Assembly: GCA_023079485.1 (NCBI GenBank)
Contig: CM041084.1
Coordinates: forward strand, 65,505,709 to 65,569,708
Source: Archilochus colubris
Taxonomy: Eukaryota > Chordata > Aves > Apodiformes > Trochilidae
Reading direction: 5' to 3'
DNA length: 64,000 nucleotides
The notes under the pieces were generated by a model. The model was not told where the DNA came from. It worked only from the letters and a program-made list of their open reading frames with translations, and searched no databases. Both the position numbers and the translations under genes were made by a program. Below are positions 24,401-37,465 of the stretch, piece by piece. Numbering within the stretch: position 1 is the first letter of the stretch; every line of letters starts with the position of its first letter.

Positions 24401-26503
24401 AATTAGGTCCTGTCAGGACCTCCCTGTACATCCTCCCTGACTAGACATACTGAATTCTGCCCAGTCACACATTTAGAGACAGCAGCTTAGGACAGCAACG
24501 TTGACTCTATTATTGCCGATTTAATTTTGTGGTCTAAAGGGGATCAGTTCAGTTAGAGGCAACAGAAACATCCACCACATGTTCACTGTCACTGACAAGA
24601 GGTTTACTGAGACCACCAGGAACACCAAACATCTGGCAGAGCCACAGCAGGTTCTCATTCACAGCTACATGCATACAGCCTCTATATGTTCAACTACAAA
24701 GCAGTCAGCAAATCCTACACGAAGTTGTAGCAGGTGACATTCCCTTCCTACACAATGTCTATTAGGCAATAGCAGCTCTTTTGCAGCAACCAGAGTATAA
24801 AAACCCTTCAGCACAAATGAAAATCGACCTCTAAATAAACAGTCCCTGACTTTGAGAGTATGGCTTTTTTGCCCAAGATTTCTTCCTAATGTGCCACTTA
24901 TTTAGAGAACAAGGGCAGCATGAGTATGGAGACACACCTACAGTATGAACAAGATGTGAATCATCAATAATTTTCACAGATTTTCAAGAGGCAGAAGAAA
25001 TATCTCCTAGTGACTAATATAATCAGCTAAAGGTCTTCATGTCAATTACAGCAGTTGTCCTTTGCTATTAGAAAAGCCACCCTATTTCCACAGTCAGGCA
25101 GTAATTGAGTACCATGACAAAACCTCAAACTTCGGATCTTTGTTTCCACCACTGGCAAGGAAGCTGCAACTCGTCTCTTTAATACCTGCTGTATAGAAGG
25201 ACAAATTTCCAGAACTGGAAACATAGAAAAGCAAAGTGGTATTTGCGTGAGAAAGAGTTTCATAAAGGAAAGATCAATCCCCCCTTCACTGACTGATGAG
25301 AAAATTAATTACTGCAGCTGGCAGAGGATAAATGATTCCAATTTACAGAGCTGTGTAATTATAGCAGCTGCAGAGTCGAAGACTGGATGCTAACTTTGAA
25401 CCTCCACCCCAACATGACATTTCTGCTTGCATTTAGTTCTGCCACTTGTGAGCATGTTGAAAGTTCTCTCACTGTGTCTTCATAATTATATGTTGGTTCA
25501 AAAATAATCATTGGCTCCATTGCATAGATGAAACCTTATCATCTGGTTAGCAAAAGGTATGTTGTATTGTCTTTGAAGTGCTGAAATCCCCACAGTGGAA
25601 AATTTATTAGGGGAAAGTGATGTTATGGCAACACAATTAATTCTGTCACAACATGTAGAATTAACTACACTGTTAAGAATTAAGGATTCAAAGAAGAGTT
25701 CAAAGGAAGAAAAATACTGTATGTCAAATCATAAAGCATAACCTTTGTATAAGGCTTAACAACACCATACCATAAAAAGCCATCTCAGTGAGACATCTAG
25801 GTGGGGGAAAAAAGGGATAATAAATGGTTAAGGAGATGGGGAAACATCTTTAGTGTTTTTTAGGGTTTTTTGTTGTGGTGGTTCGGTGTTTTTTTTTTCC
25901 CCTCAAGAGAGGTTGTCAGTTATGCTTTTACAGAGAATTCTGTTCTCTTTTTGAAGCCAAGAGGAAACTTTTTAATCTCATCTTTAACTTTAATCCTTTA
26001 AAATATGTAAGAGATTTAGACATGAACAGGGTAAATTTGGCAGAAGATCCTAGCTATGAAAGTAAGGTAATTTCTTTCAACTACTGATTGCCAAGGGAGT
26101 TCAAAGCCTGCCACCTAAACTATCTATCAATTCCAGCTACAAGCTGCAATCTACTGATTTTTTACATTTCTTTCTATTGATCAAAAATATTTAGAAAAGT
26201 CACCAGCTATGACTGAGTGAAACAATGTGATTATTACATACAGGGATGAGGGCTCTCTAGCGTTGTTGCTCTTTCCAGAAGCAATGAAGAATGAAAGACA
26301 TTTTCTCAAGCAATATGCACAATAGTCTCTGTGTTGACTCTAGTTATTTCATGCACAAACAAGAAAGGAGCAATAAGCAGAAGAGCAATTTCAGAGAGTC
26401 TTAGAAAACAACCAGATGCCAATGAGTCAAACATTCAGCTTTTAGTGCAAGGAGGCTATTTTGACCTTAACAAACTTTTATACCAATACAGTTCATATAT
26501 ACA
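21464..26503. other. Unique noncoding DNA with one candidate regulatory element
   Basis: No gene seen. A short palindrome with AGGTCCT arms lies at 24405-24421. A TATAAAAA (24796-24803) about 30 bases before an AATAAA-like motif (24832-24840) hints at an old LTR, but no terminal structure or target duplication is visible. The paired homeobox/E-box sites are listed separately. The rest is AT-rich and featureless. Confidence 0.55.
25306..25370 (+). promoter_or_regulatory. Paired TAATTA-N3-CAGCTG composite sites
   Basis: TAATTA (25306-25311) is followed after 3 bases by CAGCTG (25315-25320). The same arrangement recurs at TAATTA (25356-25361) and CAGCTG (25365-25370), exactly 50 bases downstream. 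TAATTA is a homeodomain core and CAGCTG is an E-box of the class I/proneural/TWIST type. Adjacent homeodomain and bHLH sites are a known composite arrangement. The identical spacing in both copies, with different surrounding sequence, suggests an enhancer and not a duplication. Binding and activity are unproven. Confidence 0.35.
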
Positions 26504-26506
26504 GTC

Positions 26507-27667
26507 TATCTGGACTTCAGCAAGGCCTTCGACACCGTCTCCCACAGCATCCTCCTGAGAAAGCTGGCTGCCCACAGCTTGGACAAGCGTACTCTGCACT
26601 GGGTTAAGAATTGGCTGGAAGGCCGGGCCCAGAGAGTGGTACTGAATGGGGCTGCTTCCAGTTGGCGGCCGGTCACCAGCGGTGTCCCCCAGGGATCAGT
26701 GCTGGGCCCAGTCCTGTTCAATATCTTCATTGATGACTTGGATGAGGGGATTGAGTCCATCATCAGCAAGTTTGCTGATGACACCAAGCTGGGGAGAAGT
26801 GTTGATCAGCTGGAAGGCAGGAGGATTCTGCAGAGGGACCTGGACAGACTGGAGAGATGGGCTGACTCCAATGGGATGAGCTTCAACAAGGCCAAGTGCC
26901 GGGTCCTGCACTTTGGCCACAACAACCCCATGCAGCGCTACAGACTGGGGACAGAGTGGTTGGAGAGCAGCCAGGCAGAAAGGGACCTGGGAGTCTGGAT
27001 TGACAGGAAGCTGAACATGAGCCAGCAGTGTGCTCAGGTGGCCAAGAAGGCCAATGGCATCCTGGCATGTATCAGAAACAGCGTCACCAGCAGGTCCAAG
27101 GAGGTGATTCTGCCCCTATACTCAGCCCTGGTAAGGCCACACCTTGAGTACTGTGTCCAGTTCAGGGCCCCTCAGTTCAAGAAGGATATTGAGGTCCTCG
27201 AACAGGCCCAAAGGAGGGCAACCAGGCTGGTGAAGGGACTCGAGCACAGACCCTATGAGGAGAGGCTCAGGGAGCTGGGGCTGTTCAACCTGAAGAAGAG
27301 GAGGCTCAGGGGAGACCTCATTGCTCTCTACAACTACCTGAAAGGAGGATGGAGCCAGGCGGGGGTTGGTATCTTTTCCCAGGTAACTCTCAGTAAGACA
27401 AGAGGGCATGGTCTTAAATTGTGCCAGGGGAAGTTCAGATTGGATATTAGAAAGAATTTTTTCACGGAAAGGGTGATCAGACATTGGAACGGGCTGCCTG
27501 GGGAGGTGGTGGACTCTTCGTCCCTGGAGACATTTAAAAAGCAACTCGATATGGCACTCAGCGACTCGATATGGCACAGTCTAGTGACTGTGGCGGTAGT
27601 TGATCAAGGGTTGGACTCGATGATCTCTGAGGTCCCTTCCAACCCAGCCTATTCTATGATTCTATGA
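26507..27667 (+). pseudogene. CR1 ORF2 fragment: reverse transcriptase C-terminal part
   Basis: The frame is open for 386 codons from the truncation point, with no true start codon; a TTG at 26579 has been taken as a start but lies inside the domain. Reverse-transcriptase palm motifs appear in order. Motif [11 protein letters not shown], is at residues 2-11, with its catalytic Asp at residue 3. Motif [14 protein letters not shown], is at 26681-26719. Motif C, FADD, is at 26771-26782 and carries the other two catalytic Asp. The thumb/C-terminal region follows, with CVQF and EQAQRRATR. In CR1 this enzyme reverse-transcribes the element RNA at a nicked target. The endonuclease is missing, so the fragment is dead. 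A direct repeat near the end (27544-27577) appears to put the usual stop out of frame, and the frame runs on to the terminal octamers, stopping at 27665-27667. Confidence 0.9.
27544..27577 (+). repeat. Short direct repeat inside the CR1 end
   Basis: ACTCGATATGGCAC occurs at 27544-27557 and again at 27564-27577 (period 20). The TAG at 27582-27584, which I believe is the usual CR1 ORF2 stop, is out of frame here, so this local duplication probably caused the read-through. Confidence 0.7.
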
Positions 27668-30600
27668 AAACTCCTCTACCAAGGCAATGTACTTACATTC
27701 CATTAGTGAAATGAAGGTATAGAATACAGTATGCCTTTTTCCCCTAAAATACCAGCACATATGTAAATACTATTAGGGTATTGTGGTTGAGCAGAGGTCA
27801 GATCCCATGGTAACTCCTAAGACTACATTCCTGTTCTACTAAGCATTTCCTGATTGCTTGAGTTGTTTTGTTTGGTGTTGTTTGTTGGTTTTTTCCCAGA
27901 AAATGTTACAGCAAAGATTGGAAACTGTGGAAAATTGGCACAAAGTAACAACATCATTTGACTCACACAGAAATCCTTGGAAAAGCTTAACATTGAGCCA
28001 AGCATCTGAAACCTGCTTCTTCTGGTCATAGTCAGCCTCTGGTTTTTATTAACAAATCTATAAGCTAAGCTCAAGTAGCAGATTTACACATCTCTGTTTA
28101 AACCAACCTAATTTATTAGGCAAATTTGTGAAGTTTTCAATGCCATTGCATCAACAAACCTAGATGATAGCTGTGTCTTGTTTGAAAAAGGACTGACTCA
28201 ATATAACTAGAGATCTCAACTTTTGGACCTAAGCAACTACAGTACAAAAGATGAAGCAGTTATATACTCAGGTTGGCTTAGCCTTCTCTTCTCTTTGATC
28301 AATTCAGCATGTGCCAAACTTGTTTCATGTGAATGAAAACCCTAATCCAGAATGAAATTACTATGTCCTCAGAATGAAAAACTAATCCAAGAGGGCCCAC
28401 ATCTGTTCTCAGTCACATCAGTCTTGGGAAAAACTGAAATACTATTGATTTCAATGCACTTTAGATCAGTGCTAAAAAGATTAAACTTCTTATGCACTCT
28501 CAAACAATGTACAGTGTTAGTATAATTAAAAATCAAGATGGAGGAAAATAAATAGTGCTGCAGTAGTCAATGCAGATGTAATAATCTTTAAAATATAGAA
28601 CAAATGTTTCTATTGGAGCTAATGTGCTTAAGGTCCCATTGTACAGACAAAACACTGCATTATTATAATTAAATCAGTTATTGCAAAACTTGTTTTTAAA
28701 AAGCACAAGCAAGATCATAAACACTGGTCCTGGGTATAAAATATGCTTGAAAACCTTGAGCAAGCATTTGATGTACCAGTCACAATACTTACATTATAGG
28801 TTAAACCTATGAAACTATATACAACAGAATTTTTTATTGATTAAAATCAAGATAATTCAGTAAAAAATTTCCCTGATAAAGGTATTCAGAACCACACAGA
28901 GCAGGTGGTAGTTTTGTCAGAGTTCTGTCAGGAGCCAGTCTAGATCCCTGTAGAATCAGTTCAATCAAGTCTGAAACTCTCAAAAATCGTTAATCCTTGA
29001 GCAAACTTGAAAATAAAGGACATTTAAACAAAATTGTTTTTACTTTCCTGATAATACTTAATTTTCTATTAGCTCTGTTACTATTGAAGGCTTTTTTTCC
29101 AAGTTTTCATACACTGGGAGACTTCTGTAACTGGATTTTTTTCACCTTCACAATACTGTGATTTGTTGCCATGGAAATTATTGCTATGTCAAAAATAGAA
29201 ATTTGTGCCTTTGTGGAAAGAAGAAAAATATTCTAACCTATGAAAGCACAAATAAAATTAGAAACTGAAAAAAAAAGAAGAAAATTAGTGTGAAAACTCT
29301 GTTAATCTTGATTTTGGAATCAGAAAGAGGCCTCAGCACACTTGAAATTTTTAGCTGTGGAAAAGTCCTTGTGTGCATGAAGAACACATTAGATGCACAC
29401 AAGTTTTCTGGTTATAAGCTTACTGCATCTGACTGTATTTAATCAGAAACGGAAAAAATCTATATCAACTGAGCAGATTTAAGAATTTAAATAGAAAAGA
29501 AACTAGTGTATTCCTCAATCAGTCAGGGTCATTTGAACTATGTATTAGTTCAAACAAGAGTGGGGAGACAGTCGCAGCAACCCCATTAGAAGTTTGTCTC
29601 CCTGTGTTTACTACATGCCTGAAATAAAGGAGATTCCTTCATAATAGTTCTTTTAGAGGCTCTAGGCATTCTCACAGCAACTAAACTACAGTCCTGTACT
29701 GATCTGGAAGGAAAACTGAGCTTTTTAATTATTTTACTTTTTCTGCCTCCTGTTTTTGCGTATGCTTTATATGAATGCTGCTGGAACTGTTGTCACCCCC
29801 AGTGACAACAAAAGTAGTTTTGAATGCTTATGGATCTACTCTGTCAGCTTTTTAATCCTCTATAATAACATGAGGATTATTTGTGTGATCTCTTACACCT
29901 CACTTGATATGACAATTTCACTTGTGTTGCTCTTCATACATTTCTTTTCCCTGATTTTCAATTTCTGCCTAGGAGAGATCTCTTAAAGGTATAATTATTT
30001 ATTATTTTTCTGCTCATACCAGTCTGGACGTTGACACTACAGTGCTAATGGAATCCAGACAGAAAATTTAGAACCCTGTCATTTCAGACAGACAAAAGAA
30101 TCTATAAAACTTTTTTTTTTTTTAATAGCATGCTACCCATACTGTTTCCTGCAGGAATGCATTTCAGCTGAAGCAAGCTAACTCTCCTAAACAAGGACAT
30201 GCATCAGAGAATAAAGATTGCTAAGTGGATCTGAACCTGCCAAGCTCACAAAGTGTTAAGGGTTCACAGCTTCTAGACAGGGACCACTCTTTATTTTTCT
30301 CCCTGAAGCCATCACTCTGCAGAAGGAACATGGAGGTGTGGATTTCCCTTTTTCCTGCAGATCCTTGAAATACAATTGATCAGGCTCCTTAATTCTGTTG
30401 TGTGTTATCAGGAATGAGAATTGGATATGGTTAAGATCCAGTAAAGATGCTCGATCTTAGTGAAATTGGAAAAAATCATTCATCTTGTCCCCCCACATTA
30501 CCTTGAAATATGGCCTCAATTGGTAATAGAATTCATTGAGGGAAATGTATTCCTTCTCCTTTGTTTTCTTTACTTTCCTTGGATTTTATCATAAAAGAAG

Positions 30601-32435
30601 AATAAAAGAGAAAGAAAACAAACGACCCAAAATCCCCCCAAAAAACAACAGCTAGAATTTCAGAAGGATGCAGATTAAAAAGACTGAAATTATCCTATTA
30701 CAAACCTCAGAATACAAAAAAATCTCATAAATCAATTTTCTGGTTTGTTTCATTGGGTTTGGCTTTGTTATTGTCATTCTCTTGGTCTAATTCATCTGAC
30801 CAATACTTCATTCACACAAATGTTTTCAGAAAGCTTGAGATCAGCAAAGGCTTTCCCAAATAAATATCAGTAAAGGCATCCCCAGCAGATATCGTCTCTC
30901 AGATGAAGTGAGATATTATTATTGTTACTCTTGTTACTATTATTATACAGGAGGACATTAAAAGCTACATTTCTTAAAGTTTGCAAAGATAAAAAAAAAA
31001 AGGCTTCTTTTGTATAACTGAGTATCCTCTACCCAAGACAATAAAGAAAAGATTGTAACTTTGATGATCCAGCTCCTGAGATAAATCATGAAAGCCAAAT
31101 GACAAATTTCATTTGTCAAGCAATCAATATGGTTAAGGTTTGATGAAATAAACAATTGTCTAAATAAATTAAAGAGTCCTCTTAACCATCAATCTTAAAA
31201 TAAGCTAACATTTACTTCTACAATCATCTAAGCCTCTCTGGGATAGGGTTGAAGGGTAAAATGCTGACAGCCAGCCAGCAAAATAGGAATTCCAGCTGAG
31301 AAGGAAAAAGAGCCAGTTTTGGTTTAACTAGAAATGATGGTTAATATGATGGTAGAGTTAAATGATGCTAGAGTTCAGAGGGTGATATACTTTAAAAGTA
31401 TCAGAAAATACTACAAAATTGATAGTTTTGAGACAGTATTCATGAGCTTCTGAGTGGAACACTATAATAAGGCAGCGATGTGGGGCATTATATTTGGTAT
31501 AGGATGCTTATACAGATTTCTGTTTTATAATATAAAATTATCATTTTTTTATTCTGCAACGAAAGCAAGTCAAGGTACTTAGAGCACGAGGACATGACTT
31601 TGCTGTCATAACAAACTATTCTCTACACACTAACACAGGAAAGCTTCACCTGTCCTTCACAGAGACATTTCTGCAACACTTCTTCATTCCTGTCTTAAAA
31701 ACACATACTGGTCTTAAAATAGTTCACTTACACTGGAACTTACAGTCTGAAAGTAAATACAAACTCTAACAAAATTTCATAACTATGTACATTTAATACA
31801 GGTGATGAGAAACTTTCTTGCAACAATGGGTATTTTTAGTGATCCATTTAGGTTTATGAAAAGCTCCATATTTTTTTGATAAGCTTATGTAGTTACATGA
31901 AATTTAGTATTTTATGCTTGCTTGCTTTGACCAGTCTGCATGAGAACTCTTTTAAAAGGAACACATAAAAGCAGAAAACAGCTAATGAGTTTCTTATACT
32001 TCACTACAGCATCTCCTAAAAAGTTCATTGATTTTTAGGTTTTTTTCCCAGTAATGGAAATTCCAGTTCAATTCAATGGTTTTTACCCATGCTCCACAGA
32101 CAAGTTCTAAGCTAAAAAGAAAAGAGCTTAGCATCAATAATAATAAATTCATTATAAAAGGGTTTGGATATTCACTTGGAAATATTTAGGATCTGAAAAG
32201 CAAACTCTGGAAATAATGGTGCAACAATATCAGTGTTCCTTAAAATATTTGGAAGTCCCCTCTTTGAGAAATGTGCAATGTTATACAGCTGCCAATGACG
32301 GCAGAGAGAGATTAAGGTTTTGTTATTAACCTGATTTCTGTTTTAAGATTAAATCCTGTAACAGTCATACAAACATTCACTTCAGTCATCTCTTCTAACT
32401 TTCACATAATTACAGAAAGAAGCAAGACATGCAAT
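27668..32435. other. Unique AT-rich noncoding DNA
   Basis: No gene seen. An 8-base inverted repeat (GGGAGACA/TGTCTCCC) lies at about 29563-29602. At 28446-28470, ATTGATTTCAATGCACTTTAGATCAG resembles the old amniote repeat tail noted at 11.5 kb. An 11-base run of A at about 30991-31001 and a 14-base run of T at about 30111-30123 are ordinary. Confidence 0.6.
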
Positions 32436-32461
32436 TATATATATATATATATATATATATA
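32436..32461. repeat. (TA)13 microsatellite
   Basis: An uninterrupted run of thirteen TA units. It is probably length-polymorphic. No element is visible on either side. Confidence 0.95.
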
Positions 32462-35400
32462 AAGCTCCTTGCACATATCAGACATTTTTTTAGCAATAAG
32501 GATTTTCTCAGAAGAGTTGTGATTCACTATAAAAACATCTGAATTTTATCTCAGGTATTTTCAATCATGAAAACAAAACCAAATCACTATTTCAAGTTAT
32601 TGTCATTGTAACTTAAAACATTTTGGTTTGCTAAACTGAACCACAGCATTCTGTTCTGGTTCTGTTAGGTATCACTTTGCACCTGCTGCAGCTCACAGTC
32701 AAACACACAAGTTGCTGTCCCCAATCTCCTCAGTGGGAATGATATTTCCCATCAAACAGTGGCCTATGCTTCCATCACATGATATGAAGCATGGGAAAAC
32801 TACCAGAGCTGATGGGCAAAGGGGAGTATAAAACACAACAGGCATATGACAGCACCATGCTGTATACCATTATGGCAGATGCAATGGGAGAAATTTCTTT
32901 CACCACTAAAAAAAAAGGTAAAAATTGCATTCATTTTATGTACTATTTTCTAGCCTTTAGAGGTGTGCTAGGCATTTCATAGGAAGCATGAAGGACAACA
33001 GCAAACTCATGAAGGTGAAGAGCAGTCAGTAGGCTATTACACATTTTATGAGGTCAATTAAAGATACAAATTTCAGTTTAGATGTAAATTTACATCTTAA
33101 TTTGATTACAAATATAACGATGTGCTCCTCCTCAAGATATTTTAATGCCAACTTAATACAGCACTATTTTTCATTTAGTTTGATTTGGGTGATGACAAAG
33201 CCTACCCTATGTCTCAGAAGTTTCCAAGGGTCAGAACAATAACAATAAACTCACATTAAGGTACTTCAGGATGAAACTTAAGAGAATCTCTTCAGTAGGA
33301 GCTAGGTAATACTTAAGATGTACTCAATGAAGGTGTATCTCAATCATTCTTCCACCACTTTTCAAAGCACAGGCATCTCAGTCCATTTGGCTCTCTCAGC
33401 ATGGATACCCTGCAGAAGAGAGAATCATACCACTCAGTGGTAGGATCTCAGGGAAGCAATCAGAACACAGAACAGTAGTGCTGGCATTCACTGTTTGATC
33501 AGCAGTCTCCCATGGAAAACGAAAGCCATTTCAGAAGCACTCTCCTCAGCTTGAGAAAGTTCAAACCCATATCCCCAGAGAGCCTTCAACACCAAAATAC
33601 ATCCTGTTCTAGAATAGCAATTTTTCTTCCTCTTTCCTTTAGAGTCTATGAAACTGGACTGGCAGAAATCCAGATTCATTGGCTCACAGACAGTAACTGG
33701 CTAAAGCATCCACGTGAGGGTGAGAGGACATGAATTCTGTGTATCTTTTCAAACACTAGTTATTGAAATAAGCCAGTGAATCCAGCCTGCTCATAATATG
33801 CCTAATGGAATTTCTCTCCCAGGGATCTACATGAAGGAAAAAAACAGTTTCTGCATCCCAAATGGACTTAATTTAAGGGATATGCACTGAGCTTAACAAA
33901 TGTCCCTAGCTCTCAGCAAGTATGAAAGATGACTACTAGCGCACGCGGCACACCAGAAAAGCTGTGAGGAAGTATCATGAGTTTAGACATCCACAATCGT
34001 AACCCACAGCTGAACACGGACTTTCTGGAACACAGGTTCTGATTTCATATAGCTGTGTCTTATTCATACTCCTAAAATTAACTCTTGAATCTAGCTTGAA
34101 GAACTGAACACTCCTGGGTAATATTTGAAGTACCAGGATGGCCATTAGCGTATCCCAGACCTCAATCATTCACAATACAGGTTCTGTGTGCCATAGTGAT
34201 TTTGGATAATACTGCTCCCACCAAATTCTGTAGTAATATTCTCCATTGCTTCTACCATAAGCAAAAGCAGATACCTATTATATATTATTTTCTTGAAGTG
34301 ATGCCCTTGAGTTGTAATTTGAGGGAAGAGGATATCACTCCAGAATTATAAACATATGAGAAATGTATCTAAACATCTCCAGCCTAGACAGTTTTACTGT
34401 CACCAAACTCATCCTTAAATTATTTCCATGCCCTTCCATAGCTTTTCACCAATTCTTTACTCATTGCTGCACAACAAGCAGCCTTAAACTTTAATGGGTT
34501 GCATGACTTCTATTTCCTCCCTATTCACTGAATTTCATCTCCAAAGTTGCCACATGTTATATACTTTTAACACAAAGATATTTGGACTTGTGATTGTGCC
34601 TGGAAGATTGGAAATATCTACCCTGAGGCTATATTACGTGCATATGAGGACCTAATACTATTTAAATAACAGTTAGTGCCACAACCTTCAAATACAAAGC
34701 CAGCTATTAAATATTGCTGGAGGCAATGTTGCAAGGTTTATACTAATTTTATGCAAGATACAGAAACAGGAGAGAAGGTTGTGTCATTGGAATGACTACA
34801 CTGTATTCCTCTCTATTTTCTAATTATCACAGATTTAATCAACTTGTTCTGTTTGTATATTTTGCAATAACCTTTCCCCTTCCCTTTTTTTTCAGAGAAT
34901 AGAAGGAGAAGAATTTACACAACATAGTAAGTGTAAAAAATATGAGCGACATGGAAGACAGAACAGCAACTAAGATACTGTGATTAATTTCATAGACTTC
35001 CAGTAGGAAGTATTTAGTTTATCAGCACATAGTAAATGAATATTAAAATATGCATACCCCTAGGCTACAAGTGAAAGTAGATAACAGCTGTTGGTCTAAA
35101 ATGTGATTCCATAATGCAGAGATTGGAATAAGCTTGTAATTATGAATTAAAGCTAGAACAGTAAAAAAAAAATAATTACAAATGCATTATGAAGATATTC
35201 TTTAGCCCATACCATTTAAAACCAGTTCCCTTCATTAAAGAAAACACAAAGGGGAAAGGAAGGTATGGCTCCTATTGAGTTCAGAAAGAAATATTTGAGC
35301 AAAATCAGCAATAATGAGCTGCTTCTTTTAGCTCCTGTTTTCAAAAATACCTGTAACTCAACTTGAGATCAACTGAATGTTATTGTAGACAGTAATACAA

Positions 35401-37386
35401 ATTTCCAGCGTCTCCTTAAATGAGATTTAGCTTTACATAGAAAGTATACTGATCTTACATGGTATCAGAGCTGGAAAAGCAGGAAAATAAAGCCAAATAA
35501 TCTTCTTCATTTCTTTAAGTGTACTGTTATTCCTTTTACTCAGTATGCTGTCATTGTCTGTGAAAGATGTGAATCAAGCTGAAGGTTGAAACTATGTCTA
35601 GCATTGAAAAAAAATTTAACCTCTCCATTTTTTCCTCACATGCATAGTGCCCATTGCTACTGTTTTCAGCTTATGCCTCAAGAGTTTCAAATCTCCTACT
35701 GTACAAGAATTAACTGCATTTAGTGTTTTATGAAATAAAAGATGAGCATTTTATATGCAAAATCTAAGTGAAACTAGTCAATTTTTTTTCTACCAGATGC
35801 AAGTTCTTTAACAAAAACAAACCCAAAATAAACAAAACACCCTCTTGACGGATCTATTAGTTGGATTTCACTAGCAGCAGCAGGCCTTCCAAGATCTTAC
35901 TTACAAATAGCTCTCACTTTACTACAGCCAAGCTTTCCATTCAGCAAGGAAGATGCTTTTCCTTTTTGAAGTCTGCATAGATAACTCTTAATGCTTCTTC
36001 CTCTTCTCATGCTTTGTCTCTTTGACCTACCTCAATTTTTATGTTTCAACATTAAAACAGCATTGACTTCATGTTACCATGTGGTTCTTCCCTAAATGTC
36101 AGTGACTTTCAAGAGACTGGACATCCAGTGAGTAGCACAGTTGCAAAATGGAGGAAAATGGAACTGTGTTTAGGAAACCCATGACCTTTAAAAAATAGTG
36201 CCAAAGGTTTTATTGTTCTGTCTTACATGATTTTACTTCAAAAGTCACCACATCATTACTTCATTTCATGTCATCACAAAGCCAAAGCTTGTTTTTGATA
36301 TCAAGAAATACCATTTTGAAGAACCACAGGAGTTTTTAATCTTTGTCCTGCTGCATTTGACTTTTTATGATTTCCAAGAGATACCTAATTTGCAGAGGAC
36401 TCCTAAATTCAGCATCTCAGAGTAGAATTTCAGTGAGAATGAATGAATTTTTAAACCATTACTGATTATGACACAGCTAATGTAAATGAATTTTCTATGA
36501 AGCAGACACTTGCACCCACTTGGTATATATTGATAAGCAAAATCAATTAGCCACTCACTCTTCAGGACTAGAAGGTTTACTCTATTGGATTGTTCTTTCC
36601 AAATGATGGTTTGATTAAGTTTTCTACGAAGAAAAGAAAATACAGTGACAGGAATTAAATTACAGAAATTTAGAAAATCTTTGCAAGTATTTCACAAAAT
36701 ACCATTCTTTACTTAATAAAGGGCAAGCAACATATTTCCCATTTCATGATTTCCCATTCATTCAACAAAGCTATGGTGTTTGTAATTGTGTATATAAAGC
36801 CATCAGTCTTGTAGAGCCGTCTTCAGCTGAGCAAGCCCCAAAGCATCCCGTCCATTCTGCTCAGATCTGATCAGCATCTTTATAGTTTATCAGCCTTGGG
36901 GTTCAATTTTGTTTTGGATGCTTTTATAAATGAGCACAATCACTGCTGAATCTGTTCTTCCAGATTGCGAAGAGAAAAATCGAGAGAAGAACTTTAGTAG
37001 ATTACTGTGTCACTGAGGATAAAGTACAAGCACAAATGTACCTAAAGTAGTCTCTGAGATTATTTCGTTGGGTGTAGATTTTCAGTTTTATTTCAGTAAA
37101 ATTAGATGATTGTCTTAGTTATTATTGTTTTTGAAGCTATATTCTGTCCCCAGGCAAGGTACATGATCAATGCACTATCTAGCAAAATCAATTTGTTGCA
37201 AAGTACTATTTATTTAAAATAGGAAAGAGGGAGAGAGAAGAGGAGAATAATGCATAGCAAATGTGAAAATTATTATAAGACTTCCTTCTAGTAAAACTGA
37301 ATTTTATCATCGAAGCACAGAAGTTAAGAAATAAAATAACTGCTTTCACAAACGCAGTACAAAACCATTTCTATATACATATTTAA
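32462..37386. other. Unique AT-rich noncoding DNA
   Basis: No gene seen. TATATAAA at 36790-36797 is followed by a slightly GC-richer stretch to about 36900 with no open frame, so a promoter is possible but unsupported. Short frames at 33488-33733 on both strands overlap and look like nothing known. Confidence 0.6.
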
Positions 37387-37431
37387 ACTTTAAGGTAGCC
37401 AGTAAAAGCTATCATTGCTTTTTGCAGCTCC

Positions 37432-37457
<26 letters not shown>
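37432..37457. repeat. Poly(T) run, 26 bases
   Basis: Twenty-six consecutive T on the plus strand. ACTTTAAG occurs at 37387-37394 and again directly after the run at 37458-37465. The tail polarity is wrong for an ordinary poly(A) retroposon, so I leave it as a homopolymer. Confidence 0.9.
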
Positions 37458-37462
<5 letters not shown>

Positions 37463-37465
37463 AAG

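Larger units (their letters stand above)
26504..27667 (+). mobile_element. CR1 LINE retrotransposon, 5'-truncated
   Basis: A 1.16-kb GC-rich block in AT-rich DNA covers the last part of CR1 ORF2, from within the reverse-transcriptase palm to the 3' terminus. It ends with two perfect octamers, ATTCTATG at 27651-27658 and 27659-27666. The 5' boundary is where the reverse-transcriptase frame begins, near 26504. The endonuclease domain, ORF1 and 5' untranslated region are missing, as is usual for avian CR1 copies. I see no target duplication, which is also normal for CR1. The unbroken frame indicates a comparatively young insertion. It cannot move by itself. Confidence 0.95.

Noticed and set aside
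24410..24890. Possible old LTR (TATAAAAACCC, then AATAAA-like motif 30 bases later)
   Set aside because: No matching termini and no flanking duplication could be found.
27122..27577. 151-codon minus-strand frame inside CR1
   Set aside because: Antisense shadow of the reverse-transcriptase frame.
37387..37465. Retroposed small RNA with 8-bp duplication ACTTTAAG and a 26-base tail
   Set aside because: The homopolymer is T at the plus-strand 3' side, so on the minus strand the A-run would be at the 5' end. This is the wrong polarity for a poly(A) retroposon, and the enclosed sequence matches no RNA I know.
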